DNA of 64,000 nucleotides, taken from contig NZ_JADX01000004.1 of NCBI RefSeq assembly GCF_000518605.1, forward strand, positions 470,885 to 534,884, read 5' to 3'. Below are positions 46,155 to 55,945 of the stretch, piece by piece (position 1 is the first letter of the stretch; each line of letters opens with the position of its first letter). Source of the DNA: Shewanella fidelis ATCC BAA-318. GTDB lineage: Bacteria; Pseudomonadota; Gammaproteobacteria; Enterobacterales; Shewanellaceae. Position numbers and translations under genes: made by a program. The notes below the pieces were generated by a model. That model saw nothing but the letters and a program-made list of their open reading frames with translations. It was not told the DNA's origin and ran no database searches.

Positions 46155-46176
46155 ACCCACAGTTTATAGGATAGTT

Positions 46177-46977
46177 ATGGATACCTTTCAGGTGATTATT
46201 TTAGCTCTTATTCAGGGCCTCACCGAGTTTTTACCGATTTCGAGCTCTGCTCACCTTATTTTGCCTGCTCAACTTCTAGGTTGGGAAGATCAGGGGTTAT
46301 CATTTGATGTGGCGGTTAATACTGGCTCTTTGATGGCGGTTGTGATGTATTTTCGTCGCGAGCTTTTTTCAATGTTTACCGCATGGACAGGCAGCATTGC
46401 TAGTCGTAAGCAAACACAAGAGAGTAAATTAGCGTGGTGGATTATTTTAGCAACAATTCCTGCAGTTATTCTTGGTTTCACCGCTAAAGACTTTATTGCA
46501 ACTCACTTACGCAATATTGAAGTGATAGCTGCAACCACGATTATTTTTGGTTTACTACTTTGGTGGGCAGATAGATTACAGCGTCAAGGTTTTAGTGAAT
46601 TTCAAGTTGGCTGGAAAAAGGCATTAATCATTGGTGTAGCACAGGCAATGGCATTGATTCCTGGTACATCTCGCTCTGGTGCCACGATTACTGCAGCATT
46701 AATGTTAGGCTTAAGTCGTGAAGCTGCTGCTCGTTTCTCTTTCTTAATGTCAGTACCTGTTAGTTTAGGGGCGGCATTGCTGGTGACTAAAGATTTGTTA
46801 GAAAGTGGTCAGGTTATCGATTATCAAGCATTAGGTTTAGGGATCGCTGTATCCTTTGTCGCTGCCTACTTATGTATTCATTACTTTTTGAAAATCATTA
46901 GTAAAATGGGCATGACTCCTTTTGTTATTTACCGTTTAGCACTGGGTGCGGTGCTGTGTGGTGTGATTTTTCTATAA
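46177..46977 (+). CDS. uppP: Undecaprenyl-diphosphatase
   Basis: A membrane phosphatase that recycles the peptidoglycan lipid carrier and underlies bacitracin resistance. It has 266 residues, near E. coli BacA (273). The two motifs are [19 protein letters not shown] near residues 14-32 and [19 protein letters not shown] near 160. ATG 46177 is used because an upstream frame would overlap folK without a ribosome-binding site. About eight spans are predicted. Confidence 0.95.
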   Translation: MDTFQVIILALIQGLTEFLPISSSAHLILPAQLLGWEDQGLSFDVAVNTGSLMAVVMYFRRELFSMFTAWTGSIASRKQTQESKLAWWIILATIPAVILGFTAKDFIATHLRNIEVIAATTIIFGLLLWWADRLQRQGFSEFQVGWKKALIIGVAQAMALIPGTSRSGATITAALMLGLSREAAARFSFLMSVPVSLGAALLVTKDLLESGQVIDYQALGLGIAVSFVAAYLCIHYFLKIISKMGMTPFVIYRLALGAVLCGVIFL

Positions 46978-47030
46978 CGCGTGATTGTTTGACTAACATA
47001 TAACTATCTGCGTTTAACTATGAGTTATTA

Positions 47031-47864
47031 ATGAACAGTATTTTTCTTTGCCCTGTATGTAAATTGCCTTTGCAGATCCATCAAGAGTCAAAAGGGCTAC
47101 ATTGTGAAAACAAACACCATTTTGATAAGAATGAGCATGGTTATTGGCTTTTTAGTCAACCTAAAAAGCCTAAAGCTGATTCTCGAGCGGTAATGCGTGC
47201 CAAACGTTACGTGCTTGAGTCTGGTATTTATGTACCCTTGGCTGAGCGTATGGCAAAGGTCATTGCTGAGCTTCCGCAAATCGCTGCCGCGCAGTCGCTT
47301 TCACAGTTAGATTACGACTGCGGTGATGGCTACTTTTTGCGAACGCTGAAAAACATACTGTTAGAGATTAAACCTGAGTTGTTGTTGCAACAAACCGGTA
47401 TTTGTGAAGCTGAAAATGCAATATTTGCAGCAGCCAAAGCTGAAGCAAGCCCAACTTATATGGTTTCTACTCTTAAGCAGTTACCTTTTGTGAATGAATG
47501 CTTCGATTTAGTCACTGTTATAGACAAACAGCTAAAGGGCAAAGAGCTGACGCGAGTGCTTAAGCAAGGTGGCGTGTTATTGCAGGTCGCAGCTGGGCCG
47601 CGTCATTTGTGGCAAATTCGCGAGTTTATCTATCCTGAACTAACGGAAAAGCCTGTTAGCGAAAACCTTCCTAAAGAGTTGGCTTTACAACACAGTGAAC
47701 GTATTTCGTTGACTGTCAGCGTATCGGGTGAGCAGGCTATCGCTTTACTTGAAATGACTCCTTATGCTTGGAGAGCGAACGATAAAGTACGTCATGACAT
47801 CCAGCGAACAAGGTTTGACACGTTAGAAATAGACTTTGTTATTAATGTGATGACTAGAAAATAG
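47031..47864 (+). CDS. rlmA: 23S rRNA (guanine-745-N1)-methyltransferase RlmA-type
   Basis: A 277-residue SAM-dependent rRNA methyltransferase. The N-terminal zinc finger has CPVCKLPL and LHCENKHHFDKNEHGYW. The SAM motif is degenerate (LDYDCGDGYFL, near residue 95) but placed as in RlmA; FDLVTVIDK is motif IV-like. The degenerate motif is a reason for some caution about activity. It lies 53 bases after uppP with a weak ribosome-binding site and is followed by the L,D-transpeptidase gene. Confidence 0.85.
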   Translation: MNSIFLCPVCKLPLQIHQESKGLHCENKHHFDKNEHGYWLFSQPKKPKADSRAVMRAKRYVLESGIYVPLAERMAKVIAELPQIAAAQSLSQLDYDCGDGYFLRTLKNILLEIKPELLLQQTGICEAENAIFAAAKAEASPTYMVSTLKQLPFVNECFDLVTVIDKQLKGKELTRVLKQGGVLLQVAAGPRHLWQIREFIYPELTEKPVSENLPKELALQHSERISLTVSVSGEQAIALLEMTPYAWRANDKVRHDIQRTRFDTLEIDFVINVMTRK

Positions 47865-47916
47865 TTTGTACACAGGGTAACCTTTGTCTACTTAACTTAA
47901 TGGAAATCGACTACTG

Positions 47917-48816
47917 ATGATGCGTAATTTGCTGTTGTTCATCTTGGCGCTATTGCCCTTGACTGCGTTTGCTAATGTTTATTCTATTCCTGAAAATGGC
48001 GGACGGCTAGTTGGGGAGTTACAGCATCACGTGGTGCAAAAAGGTGATTATTTCCAAACAATTTCAAAGCAATATAACATTGGTATTTTGGAGTTGATGG
48101 CATCCAACCCTGGTGTTGATCCGTTTTTGCCCACACCGGGTACTCGCTTGCTGATCCCTACTCAGATGCTACTGCCAGATGTTCCGCATAAAGGTGTAGT
48201 GATAAACCTTGCTGAGTTGCGTTTATATTTCTTTCCAAAAGGCGGTAAGGAAGTACATGTGTTTCCTGTCGGGATCGGGCGCGTTGGTCGTGAAACTCCT
48301 GAAATGGTAACTCGAATTAAATCGCGCATACCCAATCCAAGTTGGACACCGCCTGCCAGTATTCGTAAGGAACATTTAGAAGAGCGTGGTGAAGTATTAC
48401 CACGCGTGGTACCTGCTGGACCAGATAATCCCTTAGGCAAGTTTGCTATTCAATTATCGTACGGTGATGGCAGTTATCTGATCCACGGTACCAATAAAGA
48501 CTTTGGTATTGGTATGCGAGTCAGTGCTGGTTGCATTCGCTTAAATCCTGATGATATTGAGTGGTTGTTTGACCAAGTTCGTTATGGTGATCAAGTGACT
48601 ATCATCAATGAGACTATCAAAACCTCTACAGAGCCTGATGGTAGACAACTGATTGAAGTCCATTCGCCATTATCGACAGCTAATGGTGGTGATAACACAG
48701 TGAAAGAACTTAAACGCGGTGTTGTTGAGTTTATTCGACAAGATGATGTTGATTACACTAAAGCTAATGATGCATTGCTGACTCAGGCTGGTATACCGGT
48801 CAATATCGAGGAGTAA
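47917..48816 (+). CDS. L,D-transpeptidase with LysM domain (ErfK/YbiS/YcfS family)
   Basis: A 299-residue periplasmic enzyme that forms 3-3 peptidoglycan crosslinks or anchors lipoprotein. The signal peptide ends near residue 19 (LTAFA). A LysM-like segment HVVQKGDYFQTISKQYNIG follows. The YkuD catalytic region has HGTNKDFGIGMRVSAGCIRL with Cys206. An Lpp-like lipoprotein ending in Lys is encoded 450 bases away, a natural substrate for this type of enzyme. A terminator follows. Confidence 0.93.
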   Translation: MMRNLLLFILALLPLTAFANVYSIPENGGRLVGELQHHVVQKGDYFQTISKQYNIGILELMASNPGVDPFLPTPGTRLLIPTQMLLPDVPHKGVVINLAELRLYFFPKGGKEVHVFPVGIGRVGRETPEMVTRIKSRIPNPSWTPPASIRKEHLEERGEVLPRVVPAGPDNPLGKFAIQLSYGDGSYLIHGTNKDFGIGMRVSAGCIRLNPDDIEWLFDQVRYGDQVTIINETIKTSTEPDGRQLIEVHSPLSTANGGDNTVKELKRGVVEFIRQDDVDYTKANDALLTQAGIPVNIEE

Positions 48817-48837
48817 GTGAGGATATCGATAGTATGA

Positions 48838-48862
48838 AAGCGTCCAGTAGGGCGCTTTTTTG
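48838..48862 (+). terminator. Terminator after the L,D-transpeptidase gene
   Basis: AAAGCGTCC and GGGCGCTTT arms (one mismatch pair) around AGTA are followed by a T-tract. It lies 22 bases past the stop. Confidence 0.85.
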
Positions 48863-48924
48863 TGTCTGTAATTAATGACGACTATTGGGCAAGGAAAGCA
48901 AACGACAAACTACAGATAAATTTA

Positions 48925-49190
48925 ATACCAATCAGTATAAACATTTAGTCGCTCAGCGAGAGTTTAGCGGTTTTGAGGCAAGGCAACGAATGAAGAGCAT
49001 AGTTGTTCTACGTTCAAGTTCGTTAACACAGCATCAGAATCGCTAAAACTCGCCATTCTGGAACGTTTTTGGCTGCCTACTTCTGCGTTGAATAACTTCA
49101 CAAGGGAGCAACCATTCTTTCAGTTATTCGCCTTGAATTAGATTGCCAAAAATCGTTCTGAGCTGATCAAATTCTTATACTGATTGGTAT
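48925..49190 (+). repeat. Near-complete dispersed repeat (MITE-like), 266 bp
   Basis: Perfect 16-bp terminal inverted repeats: ATACCAATCAGTATAA at 48925-48940 and TTATACTGATTGGTAT at 49175-49190. The interior has no gene. It shares blocks CTCAGCGAGAGTTTAGCGG, AAGGCAACGAATGAAGAGC, TCGCTAAAACTCGCCATTC and CTATTCGCC-type sequence with the 53975 copy. The outermost bases ATA/TAT make a 2-bp TA target duplication possible but not provable. Confidence 0.85.
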
Positions 49191-49269
49191 AAGGCTTGGC
49201 CAAGTGTAATACTTGAAACCAAGCCTTGGGATGTCACCGTAAATAAATACGGTTAAGTCCTAAACGTAA

Positions 49270-49536
49270 TTACTTCTTGTAAGAAGAAGCTACGTTATCG
49301 ATACGAGCGTTAGCGCGTTGTGCTTCAGCTTGAGCGTCCATAGCTGCAGCTTTTGCATCGTTAACGTCTGCAGATAGCTTGCCTTGCTCAGATTTTAGAG
49401 AGCTAACTTCAGCTGAAAGTTGGTCAACTTTGTTACCTAGGTTTGCAACGCTTTCTTCAAGAGCAGTAGTGTTTGCACAGCCACCTAGAAGGGCAGTCAT
49501 TGCTACACCAGCAATCAAAAGTACTTTTTTATTCAT
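49270..49536 (-). CDS. lpp: Major outer-membrane (murein) lipoprotein Lpp-like
   Basis: An 88-residue lipoprotein with lipobox LLGGC, Cys20 being acylated. The mature part is a continuous heptad coiled coil (VANLGNKVDQLSAEVSSLKS and on), Ala-rich toward the end. It terminates SSYKK, so the last lysine could be linked to peptidoglycan as in E. coli Lpp (YRK end). A GGGAAT site precedes the start. It is somewhat longer than E. coli Lpp (78). The L,D-transpeptidase upstream may attach it. Confidence 0.92.
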   Translation of the reverse strand: MNKKVLLIAGVAMTALLGGCANTTALEESVANLGNKVDQLSAEVSSLKSEQGKLSADVNDAKAAAMDAQAEAQRANARIDNVASSYKK

Positions 49537-49751
49537 CGGGAATTCCCTTTATATAGGTTGGTTTAAATAAGCACAGCTGCACATCACAACTGAACTAGTT
49601 AATTATGTCACAGAGAAAAAATTTTGCTATGCCTTTTAACGCTAAGCTCTGAATAACTTAGTGAAAATTTGAGCAATTGCAAGTTAAGTGCAAATAAACC
49701 GTGAACAAGGTATGTCTAATCTTAGTCTATAAATGTGAATTTATAGTACTT

Positions 49752-50990
49752 TTATTCAGGTTTCTCGCTTTGTAAGTCTTTAATCTTCTGCACTGCAGCA
49801 ACTCTTTCGACAGACAGTTGTGCACGGATCTCTGCACCTTTAAATCCTTTTTCAATAATGGATTGTACTGCGATATCAGATGCAGCCTTAAAGCAGTTCT
49901 TTAAATAGTCAGCTTGAGGGTAAGGTTGAAGCTCTAATCCTAAGCGGCCTTTACTGTCAGCTTCACAGGCTAATAATAGCTGTTCAAGTCGCTGCGGTTT
50001 TCGCCAGAAATCGGCTTTATCAAATAGCGAAACAATAGTGTCAGCTCTTAATTGCCACACATTATGAATGTTCTGGTGTTGGTCACTGACTAATAGCGCT
50101 AAATCTCGGTACTCGTTAGGGACTCTATAGCGAGTACATAGTGCTTTAATCAGTGGTAAGCCTTTTTGTCCATGACCATGGTGTTTAGGTAAGTGCGCCT
50201 TTGGGCTTAAAGCTTTACCTAGATCATGCACTAATGCTGCGAATCTAACAGCGTTATCTTGACTAAGCTTTGCTGCTTGCTGAAGTACCATTAAGGTATG
50301 GATCCCGGTGTCGATTTCTGGGTGCCACTTTTCAGGTTGTGGCACACCAAATAGCGCATCGATTTCAGGGAACAGTACTTTAAGCGCGCCACATTGCCTC
50401 AAAATCTCAAAAAATACCTGTGGACTTGCACTTGATAATGCCTTATTTAGCTCAATATAAACTCGCTCTGGGGTTAGCGCTTCAAGCTCTCCGCTTTGGC
50501 TGAGCTTGCTCATAAGCTCGAGTGTTTCAGTGGCGATGGTGAATCCGAGAGTGTGAAAACGCGCGGCAAAGCGGGCAACACGCAGTACCCTTAGTGGATC
50601 TTCAATAAAGGCGTCTGAAACATGCCTTAAGATACGGTTTTCAATGTCGGTAATGCCATTATAAGGGTCGTATAGTTTCCCTTGCTCATCTTGTGCAATA
50701 GCGTTGACGGTTAAATCTCGGCGCAGTAGATCTTGCTCAAGTGTGACGTGGGGAGCGGCATCAACACTAAAGCCACCATAACCCGCTGCTGTTTTACGTT
50801 CGGTGCGAGCCAGTGCATATTCTTGCTGAGTTTTAGGGTGTAAAAATACCGGAAAGTCTTTACCTACTTGAGTGAAACCTTCCGCTAGCATTTGTTCTGG
50901 GGTTGCGCCTACAACCATATAATCATGATCTTTTACATCTAGATTGAGTAACTTATCGCGGACAGCACCGCCAACTAGGTAGATTTTCAC
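49752..50990 (-). CDS. cca: Multifunctional CCA tRNA nucleotidyltransferase
   Basis: Adds and repairs the CCA end of tRNAs. GTG at 50990 gives [15 protein letters not shown] and 412 residues, exactly the E. coli length; a GTG four codons upstream is less likely. GGAVRD at residues 7-12 and the catalytic DxD (DHD, 21-23) mark the nucleotidyltransferase head. [10 protein letters not shown] and an HD phosphohydrolase domain with [11 protein letters not shown] near residue 255 identify the gammaproteobacterial multifunctional form. Confidence 0.97.
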   Translation of the reverse strand: MKIYLVGGAVRDKLLNLDVKDHDYMVVGATPEQMLAEGFTQVGKDFPVFLHPKTQQEYALARTERKTAAGYGGFSVDAAPHVTLEQDLLRRDLTVNAIAQDEQGKLYDPYNGITDIENRILRHVSDAFIEDPLRVLRVARFAARFHTLGFTIATETLELMSKLSQSGELEALTPERVYIELNKALSSASPQVFFEILRQCGALKVLFPEIDALFGVPQPEKWHPEIDTGIHTLMVLQQAAKLSQDNAVRFAALVHDLGKALSPKAHLPKHHGHGQKGLPLIKALCTRYRVPNEYRDLALLVSDQHQNIHNVWQLRADTIVSLFDKADFWRKPQRLEQLLLACEADSKGRLGLELQPYPQADYLKNCFKAASDIAVQSIIEKGFKGAEIRAQLSVERVAAVQKIKDLQSEKPE

Positions 50991-51319
50991 TGGATTTCTC
51001 ACTTATCGTTTATGCTGCTAAGTGTAACATGGCTGACAGGTATATTCGTGTGTAAAGCGCGGTAATTATCTTTGATATATTGCCAACAACCCACAAAAAA
51101 TTTGCCGCAATTTGCTATCATGGCAAGCTTAGCTGATTTTAGTTGTAGCAATTTTTGACAAGCTAGTAGTAGGGCTTTAACGTGAGCCTATTATTGGTTG
51201 GGGATCTATTGCTTGTGGCATGATCGCCAACTTTGGATTTGTAGTGGTAATTAAACAGTATATAAGCTCCGCCGGTTTAAACATCGGAGTCAATTGGTTC
51301 TATAAGGATACAAGCTCGC
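50991..51319. other. Divergent cca-exeA intergenic region
   Basis: About 330 bases of moderately AT-rich sequence between divergent genes. I find no gene or repeat-family copy. It should carry the exeA promoter and the GGATAC-type ribosome-binding region just before exeA. Confidence 0.45.
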
Positions 51320-52933
51320 ATGTATAAGGCTTTTTTTGGCTTAAATGATAACCCGTTCTCTATCGCGCCTAATCCGCATTACCTGTTTTTGAGTGATCGT
51401 CATAGAGAAGCATTAGCCCATCTTACTTATGGCCTAGGAGAAACTGGTGGCTTTGTATTGCTAACTGGTGAAGTTGGAACGGGTAAGACAACGGTATCAC
51501 GTTGTCTGTTAAAGCAGTTGCCAGAAAATACCGATACCGCTTTTATATTAAACCCCTCGTTGACAGAGTCGGAGCTGCTGGCAACGCTATGTGACGAGCT
51601 AGGTATTGTATATGGTGAGGAACCCAGCCTTAAACAATTAACTGATTTAATCAGCCAGTTTTTACTTGAGAATCACAGTAAAAACCGTAATACAGTATTG
51701 ATTATTGATGAGGCGCAGCACTTAAGAGCTGAAGTGCTTGAACAACTACGACTGCTCACTAATTTAGAGACAGACACCAAGAAATTACTGCAAGTGATCC
51801 TCATTGGTCAACCGGAGCTACAGCAGCTACTAAAACGTCAAGAATTACGTCAATTAGCTCAACGTATCACTGCGCGCTACCATTTATTGCCACTCACGGT
51901 TGAAGAAGTCGGTTTGTATGTGCAGCATCGGCTGCAAGTGGCCGGGCGACATGAACCTTTATTTCATAAAAGCGCGATTAAAGCCCTGCACAAGTTCAGT
52001 GGTGGGATCCCACGCTTAATCAACTTACTATGTGAGCGAGCTTTAATGGCAAGTTATGCTCAATCAAAAGTGCCAATCGATAGCAAAATGGTACGCTTAG
52101 CTTCGGTTGAAGTATTAGGAGAAGAGCCTAAGCAAAGCACTATGCTTAAGCCATCGATAATTGCGGCATCTTTAGTTGTGACATTTGCGGTTGCCTTATA
52201 TGCGTTTATGCCGAGTGGCGCACAGGTTGACACACCTGCTAGCGATGCTGAGCAAGCTCAAACCAGAGAAGTTACTAGCCAACAAGCTCAGCAAAAAACA
52301 CCCGTGCTCGATAATAGTCAACGAGTGCTTAATAGTGCGATTGCTCAGAGTCGTGATATTGATACCGCTTACGCAAGTATTCTAGGCTTATGGGATAAAG
52401 TGCCATACATTGGATTGTCTGCTTGCCAGTCGGCTATGCAGCAAGGCTTAGCTTGTTATCAACAACAGGGGAATTGGCATTCATTAGTTCGCTTAAATTA
52501 CCCAGCAGTGGTTTATCTTGCTGATGATAACAATCAAGCTTTTTACGGCACGATTGTTTCAAGGCAAGGCGAGCAAGTTTTGTTGCAACTCAATGAACAA
52601 CAGTTATGGGTTAGTCGAGACTGGTTTAATCGTCACTTTACCGGCACTTTTGAAATACTTTGGCAGGCACCAACAAATCAACCTAAAGAGATTGGACAGT
52701 CTGCAAATCCTGCTCAAATTCAATGGTTAGAGAACAGTTTAGCGCGAGTCACAGATACCTCTCCTAGACTTGTAAACCGTTTTGATGCAGAGCTAGAACA
52801 AAAGCTAAAAGCTTTTCAACGTCAACATGGTTTAACACCTGATGGCATTGCCGGTAGCCAAACGTTGGTGCAGCTTAATTTGTATTTAAGTGATTCAGGC
52901 CCGCGCTTAGGACAAACTAAGAGGTTGTATTAA
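51320..52933 (+). CDS. exeA: ExeA-type AAA ATPase with peptidoglycan-binding domain
   Basis: A 537-residue inner-membrane ATPase that, with its GspB/ExeB partner, helps place the type II secretion secretin through the peptidoglycan. Walker A is GEVGTGKTT at residues 50-58, Walker B VLIIDEAQHL near 130. One membrane span (SIIAASLVVTFAVALYAF) lies near residue 280. A C-terminal PG_binding_1 repeat contains LKAFQRQHGLTPDGIAGSQT. The order and lengths match Aeromonas ExeA. gspB overlaps its stop. Confidence 0.92.
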   Translation: MYKAFFGLNDNPFSIAPNPHYLFLSDRHREALAHLTYGLGETGGFVLLTGEVGTGKTTVSRCLLKQLPENTDTAFILNPSLTESELLATLCDELGIVYGEEPSLKQLTDLISQFLLENHSKNRNTVLIIDEAQHLRAEVLEQLRLLTNLETDTKKLLQVILIGQPELQQLLKRQELRQLAQRITARYHLLPLTVEEVGLYVQHRLQVAGRHEPLFHKSAIKALHKFSGGIPRLINLLCERALMASYAQSKVPIDSKMVRLASVEVLGEEPKQSTMLKPSIIAASLVVTFAVALYAFMPSGAQVDTPASDAEQAQTREVTSQQAQQKTPVLDNSQRVLNSAIAQSRDIDTAYASILGLWDKVPYIGLSACQSAMQQGLACYQQQGNWHSLVRLNYPAVVYLADDNNQAFYGTIVSRQGEQVLLQLNEQQLWVSRDWFNRHFTGTFEILWQAPTNQPKEIGQSANPAQIQWLENSLARVTDTSPRLVNRFDAELEQKLKAFQRQHGLTPDGIAGSQTLVQLNLYLSDSGPRLGQTKRLY

Positions 52934-53943
52934 TGTCGATTTTACTCGATGCAGTGACTCGAGATAAGCAACAATCTCAAGTAAATAATCATGATGTAGT
53001 ATTAACTCCGCGTGCCCCTTATAGAGCAAAACAACAGCGGGGTTATAATATTAGATCGCTAATGATTTATGGCCTGTCATTATTGTTGATGGTGTTAGCT
53101 GCGTGGTTATTAAGCCTTGCGCTTTACCCCAGCGAGAAAAGCACTACAAGTAACAAACAGGAGCAAATTGCACTCAGCACTCCAGCTAAAAGTGTGCAAG
53201 ACCATGAGCAAAACATTAGCCCAGAACCAACCACTAATGAGGTGCGTTTGGCTGGAAAAGTCGCGTTACCAATGGCACAAGCTTATACGCCACAAGTGGC
53301 TGTTAGTCATCAAAGTGGCACTGCAGCGAGTTATAACCAGTTCGCATCAAGCTCGAATGATGAGCTTAAGAATGCTGTGTCGGCAGCGGAAGCCTCAGTT
53401 ACTCATTCTGAGAATACCGCTGCAAGCGCTCGCAGTAGCCAACCCAGCAACTTATTATCTGAGAGCGATAACCAACCTATTATTCTTGGTGCCAATAGTA
53501 ATAAGCGCGGTGATGAGCTGCTTGAGTCATTAAAGTATCAAGTAGAGAATGCAGCCAATGATGTTGGACTCGAGACGACTAAGCCTGCTGCTGATAATAA
53601 TTTATTGGCCGCATTTGAAGCTGCACTTAAAGAAGTTGAGCGCGAGAATGCCGTTGAAACTCCAGTAACAGAAGCAAAATTGGATCCGATCCCCGTGACA
53701 CCTAAGTCGGATGATATTCCTAAGTATGGTCAGTTACCTGCTGGTTTACAGTTACAAGTACCAGAGTTCAATATTAACGCTCATGTATATTCAAGCGTAC
53801 CCGATAATCGCTGGTTAAATGTCGATGGAGCAGAGCTACAAGAAGGTGACAGTATTCAAGGTAAGTTAACTATCGTAGAAATAAGGCCAAGAGACGTGGT
53901 GCTAGCGATTCAAGGCACAGAGTTTAAAGTGCCGGCTATTTAA
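52933..53943 (+). CDS. gspB: General secretion pathway protein GspB/ExeB
   Basis: A 336-residue partner of ExeA. It has a short cytoplasmic N-terminus (MSILLDAVTRDKQ), one span near residues 43-66, a long low-complexity Ser/Ala/Asn/Glu-rich periplasmic linker, and a C-terminal GspB domain with LQVPEFNINAHVYSSVPDNR and VVLAIQGTEFKVP. The start overlaps the exeA stop (TAATG), so the two are translationally coupled. No other type II secretion genes are in the window; they are expected elsewhere. Confidence 0.93.
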   Translation: MSILLDAVTRDKQQSQVNNHDVVLTPRAPYRAKQQRGYNIRSLMIYGLSLLLMVLAAWLLSLALYPSEKSTTSNKQEQIALSTPAKSVQDHEQNISPEPTTNEVRLAGKVALPMAQAYTPQVAVSHQSGTAASYNQFASSSNDELKNAVSAAEASVTHSENTAASARSSQPSNLLSESDNQPIILGANSNKRGDELLESLKYQVENAANDVGLETTKPAADNNLLAAFEAALKEVERENAVETPVTEAKLDPIPVTPKSDDIPKYGQLPAGLQLQVPEFNINAHVYSSVPDNRWLNVDGAELQEGDSIQGKLTIVEIRPRDVVLAIQGTEFKVPAI

Positions 53944-53974
53944 ATTAATTACTGTTGAACGTGTAAAAGGCCTA

Positions 53975-54262
53975 ATACCAATCAGTATAAACATTTAGTC
54001 ACTCAGCGAGAGTTTAGCGGTTTTGAGGCAAGGCAACGAGTGAAGAGCATAGTTGTTCTACGGTTAAGCTCCCTCTTTGTTTATTAAGAGTCATAGCATC
54101 AGAATCGCTAAAACTCGCCATTCTGGAGCGTTTTTGGCTGCCTATTTCTGCGTTGATTAGCTTTATAAGGGAATAACCATTATTGCAGCTTGCAGCTATT
54201 CGCCTTGAATTAGTTTGCCAAAAACCGCTCTGAGTTGAGCAAATTCTTGTACTGATTGGTAT
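53975..54262 (+). repeat. Near-complete dispersed repeat (MITE-like), 288 bp
   Basis: Terminal inverted repeats ATACCAATCAGTATAA (53975-53990) and TTGTACTGATTGGTAT (54247-54262) differ at one base. The first 100 bases are nearly identical to the 48925 copy. This copy has extra sequence near 54065-54090 and near 54180-54195. It lies between gspB and nhaD; no gene was seen in it. Confidence 0.85.
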
Positions 54263-54291
54263 CATCAGACCTTTTACATTTCAGCATCTGG

Positions 54292-55539
54292 TTATTTATA
54301 TAGGTGATAGGCTAAAAACAGTGTTAAGCCATAGCCAACTGTGTAGCAAAGACTAAGTGCTGGTACATATTTGAGGTAACTGACAAAGGTTAGCTCCTTT
54401 ACCTTACTCATTGCTATGATGCCTGCAGCAGAACCAATGACTAATAGCGAGCCTCCAACACCGACAGCGTAAGTGAGTCCTAACCATTCAGGCGTATTGA
54501 GTAGCGGATCAGCTTTTAACAATGCAGCAGTTAGCGGTACGTTATCTAATAACGCCGAACCAATACCCGCAACAAAATTAGAGATATTTGGATCGTATTG
54601 AGCATAAACTTGCGCGAGTAAATCAAGGGTTCCTATCTCTTTAAGCATGCCGACGAGTAGTAAAATTCCTAGGAAAAAGAGTAAGGTGTCATACTCAACT
54701 TGGCGAATATATTCAAGGATTTGAATCTCTTCTTTATCGCTTCTAATTGTGTGTCCTACTAAAAACATCACAGAAAGGCCGGTTAAGAAGGTTAAAACCG
54801 GTGGGATCGCAAATAAGATATTGAGCGCCATTGTCATCACAATAGTGCTAAAGAAGATCAGGGCAATAAGTATATCAACCGCGCGAATTTGTTTGGTTAT
54901 CGGGCTAGTCGAGACTTCTCCTTCAGCCTTTAAGGAAAACAGCACTGCTAATAACATCACGCTAATGGCTGCCGGTACAAATAGCATTAATAATTCAGAC
55001 ATGCCGACATGACCACCAAGGAAAATCATTAAGGTGGTGACATCGCCAGTAATTAGCGCGACTCCGCCGGAGTTAACTGCAAAGATGATCAGTACTGCCA
55101 TGCGCCTGCGGATCTGTTGCTCTAATTTAAAGGTTGTGAGTAATCCAAGCGAGACTAAGGTGGCAGTGACATTGTCACAAATGGCTGATAAAACCAGTGA
55201 GAATAGAGCAACTTGCATCATTAGCATACGCACCGAGACCCGCTTAGGAAACAATTTTTGCACTAAAATCTGGATCATGCCTTTAGCATTAAGATAAGCA
55301 ACAAAGGTCATGGTCGACATTAAAAATAGCCATAAAGTAGCGATTTCTAATAGGTTTTCATTGAGTTGATGTTCGACTATTTTTGCGTGACTTGGGTCTC
55401 CTGCTGCCATGAACAGGGTGATCCAAGAGATACAGCCAAAGAACAGTGTGGTTTTTGCTTTATTTAGGTGGGTGATCTCTTCAAACACAATACTTAATAA
55501 CGCGAGTACTGCAAGTGAAATCAAAAATGCGTACAACAT
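54292..55539 (-). CDS. nhaD: NhaD-type sodium:proton antiporter
   Basis: A 415-residue ion transporter of the IT/arsenite-permease superfamily with 10-12 predicted spans. LFSLVLSAICDNVTATLVSL near residue 120 and the C-terminal GIGSALLDNVPLTAALLKAD carry the paired conserved Asp-Asn motifs of NhaD. It expels sodium in exchange for protons, fitting a marine organism. The ribosome-binding site is weak. The gene is monocistronic. Confidence 0.92.
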   Translation of the reverse strand: MLYAFLISLAVLALLSIVFEEITHLNKAKTTLFFGCISWITLFMAAGDPSHAKIVEHQLNENLLEIATLWLFLMSTMTFVAYLNAKGMIQILVQKLFPKRVSVRMLMMQVALFSLVLSAICDNVTATLVSLGLLTTFKLEQQIRRRMAVLIIFAVNSGGVALITGDVTTLMIFLGGHVGMSELLMLFVPAAISVMLLAVLFSLKAEGEVSTSPITKQIRAVDILIALIFFSTIVMTMALNILFAIPPVLTFLTGLSVMFLVGHTIRSDKEEIQILEYIRQVEYDTLLFFLGILLLVGMLKEIGTLDLLAQVYAQYDPNISNFVAGIGSALLDNVPLTAALLKADPLLNTPEWLGLTYAVGVGGSLLVIGSAAGIIAMSKVKELTFVSYLKYVPALSLCYTVGYGLTLFLAYHLYK

Positions 55540-55884
55540 AGATTAACTCACATAGATGATGTTATGACGAGCTTGAGCGCCACTTAGTCATAAAATTAAG
55601 GTTATTTTAAGGTTTGGCGGCAACATAAAACCACAGAGCAGGAGGGATCACAACTGTTAACCATGTCTAATTTTGTGTGTAAATGTGATCTAAGGCTGTT
55701 TGTGTGGGCTTTGTGTAGATAATTTAGCTGAGTTGGAGTGTTCTATTAGTTGTTTGTGTTGCGTAGTTTAAGCTTTTGCTAATTTTGCAGTACTTACTAG
55801 TGAATTTAGCTTAAACCAAAAATGGTTAGCTAAACTTGCGTTGTTAAGCTGATGCAGCTTGAGAGTAAAGCTTAGCCAATATAA
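55540..55884. other. Non-coding region between nhaD and hemL
   Basis: About 345 bases, AT-rich, with no gene or repeat-family copy that I can support. It should contain the nhaD promoter, read on the minus strand, and ends at the hemL terminator. Confidence 0.45.
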
Positions 55885-55912
55885 AAAAGGAACACTAATA
55901 AGTGTTCCTTTT
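55885..55912. terminator. Bidirectional terminator after hemL
   Basis: AAAAGGAACACT and AGTGTTCCTTTT form a perfect 12-bp stem with an AATA loop and T-tracts on both strands. It lies 34 bases past the hemL stop. Confidence 0.93.
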
Positions 55913-55945
55913 ACGTTTTCGTTATTAGGTTACTCGCCTATCAGC

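Noticed and set aside
46042..46176. Upstream extension of uppP into folK
   Set aside because: The extension lacks a ribosome-binding site and the added residues are not membrane-like; ATG 46177 gives the family length.
48901..49200. Possibility that the repeats at 48925 and 53975 form a CRISPR array or direct-repeat recombination site
   Set aside because: No regularly spaced short repeats; they are two separate copies of one element 5 kb apart with terminal inverted repeats and no cas genes.
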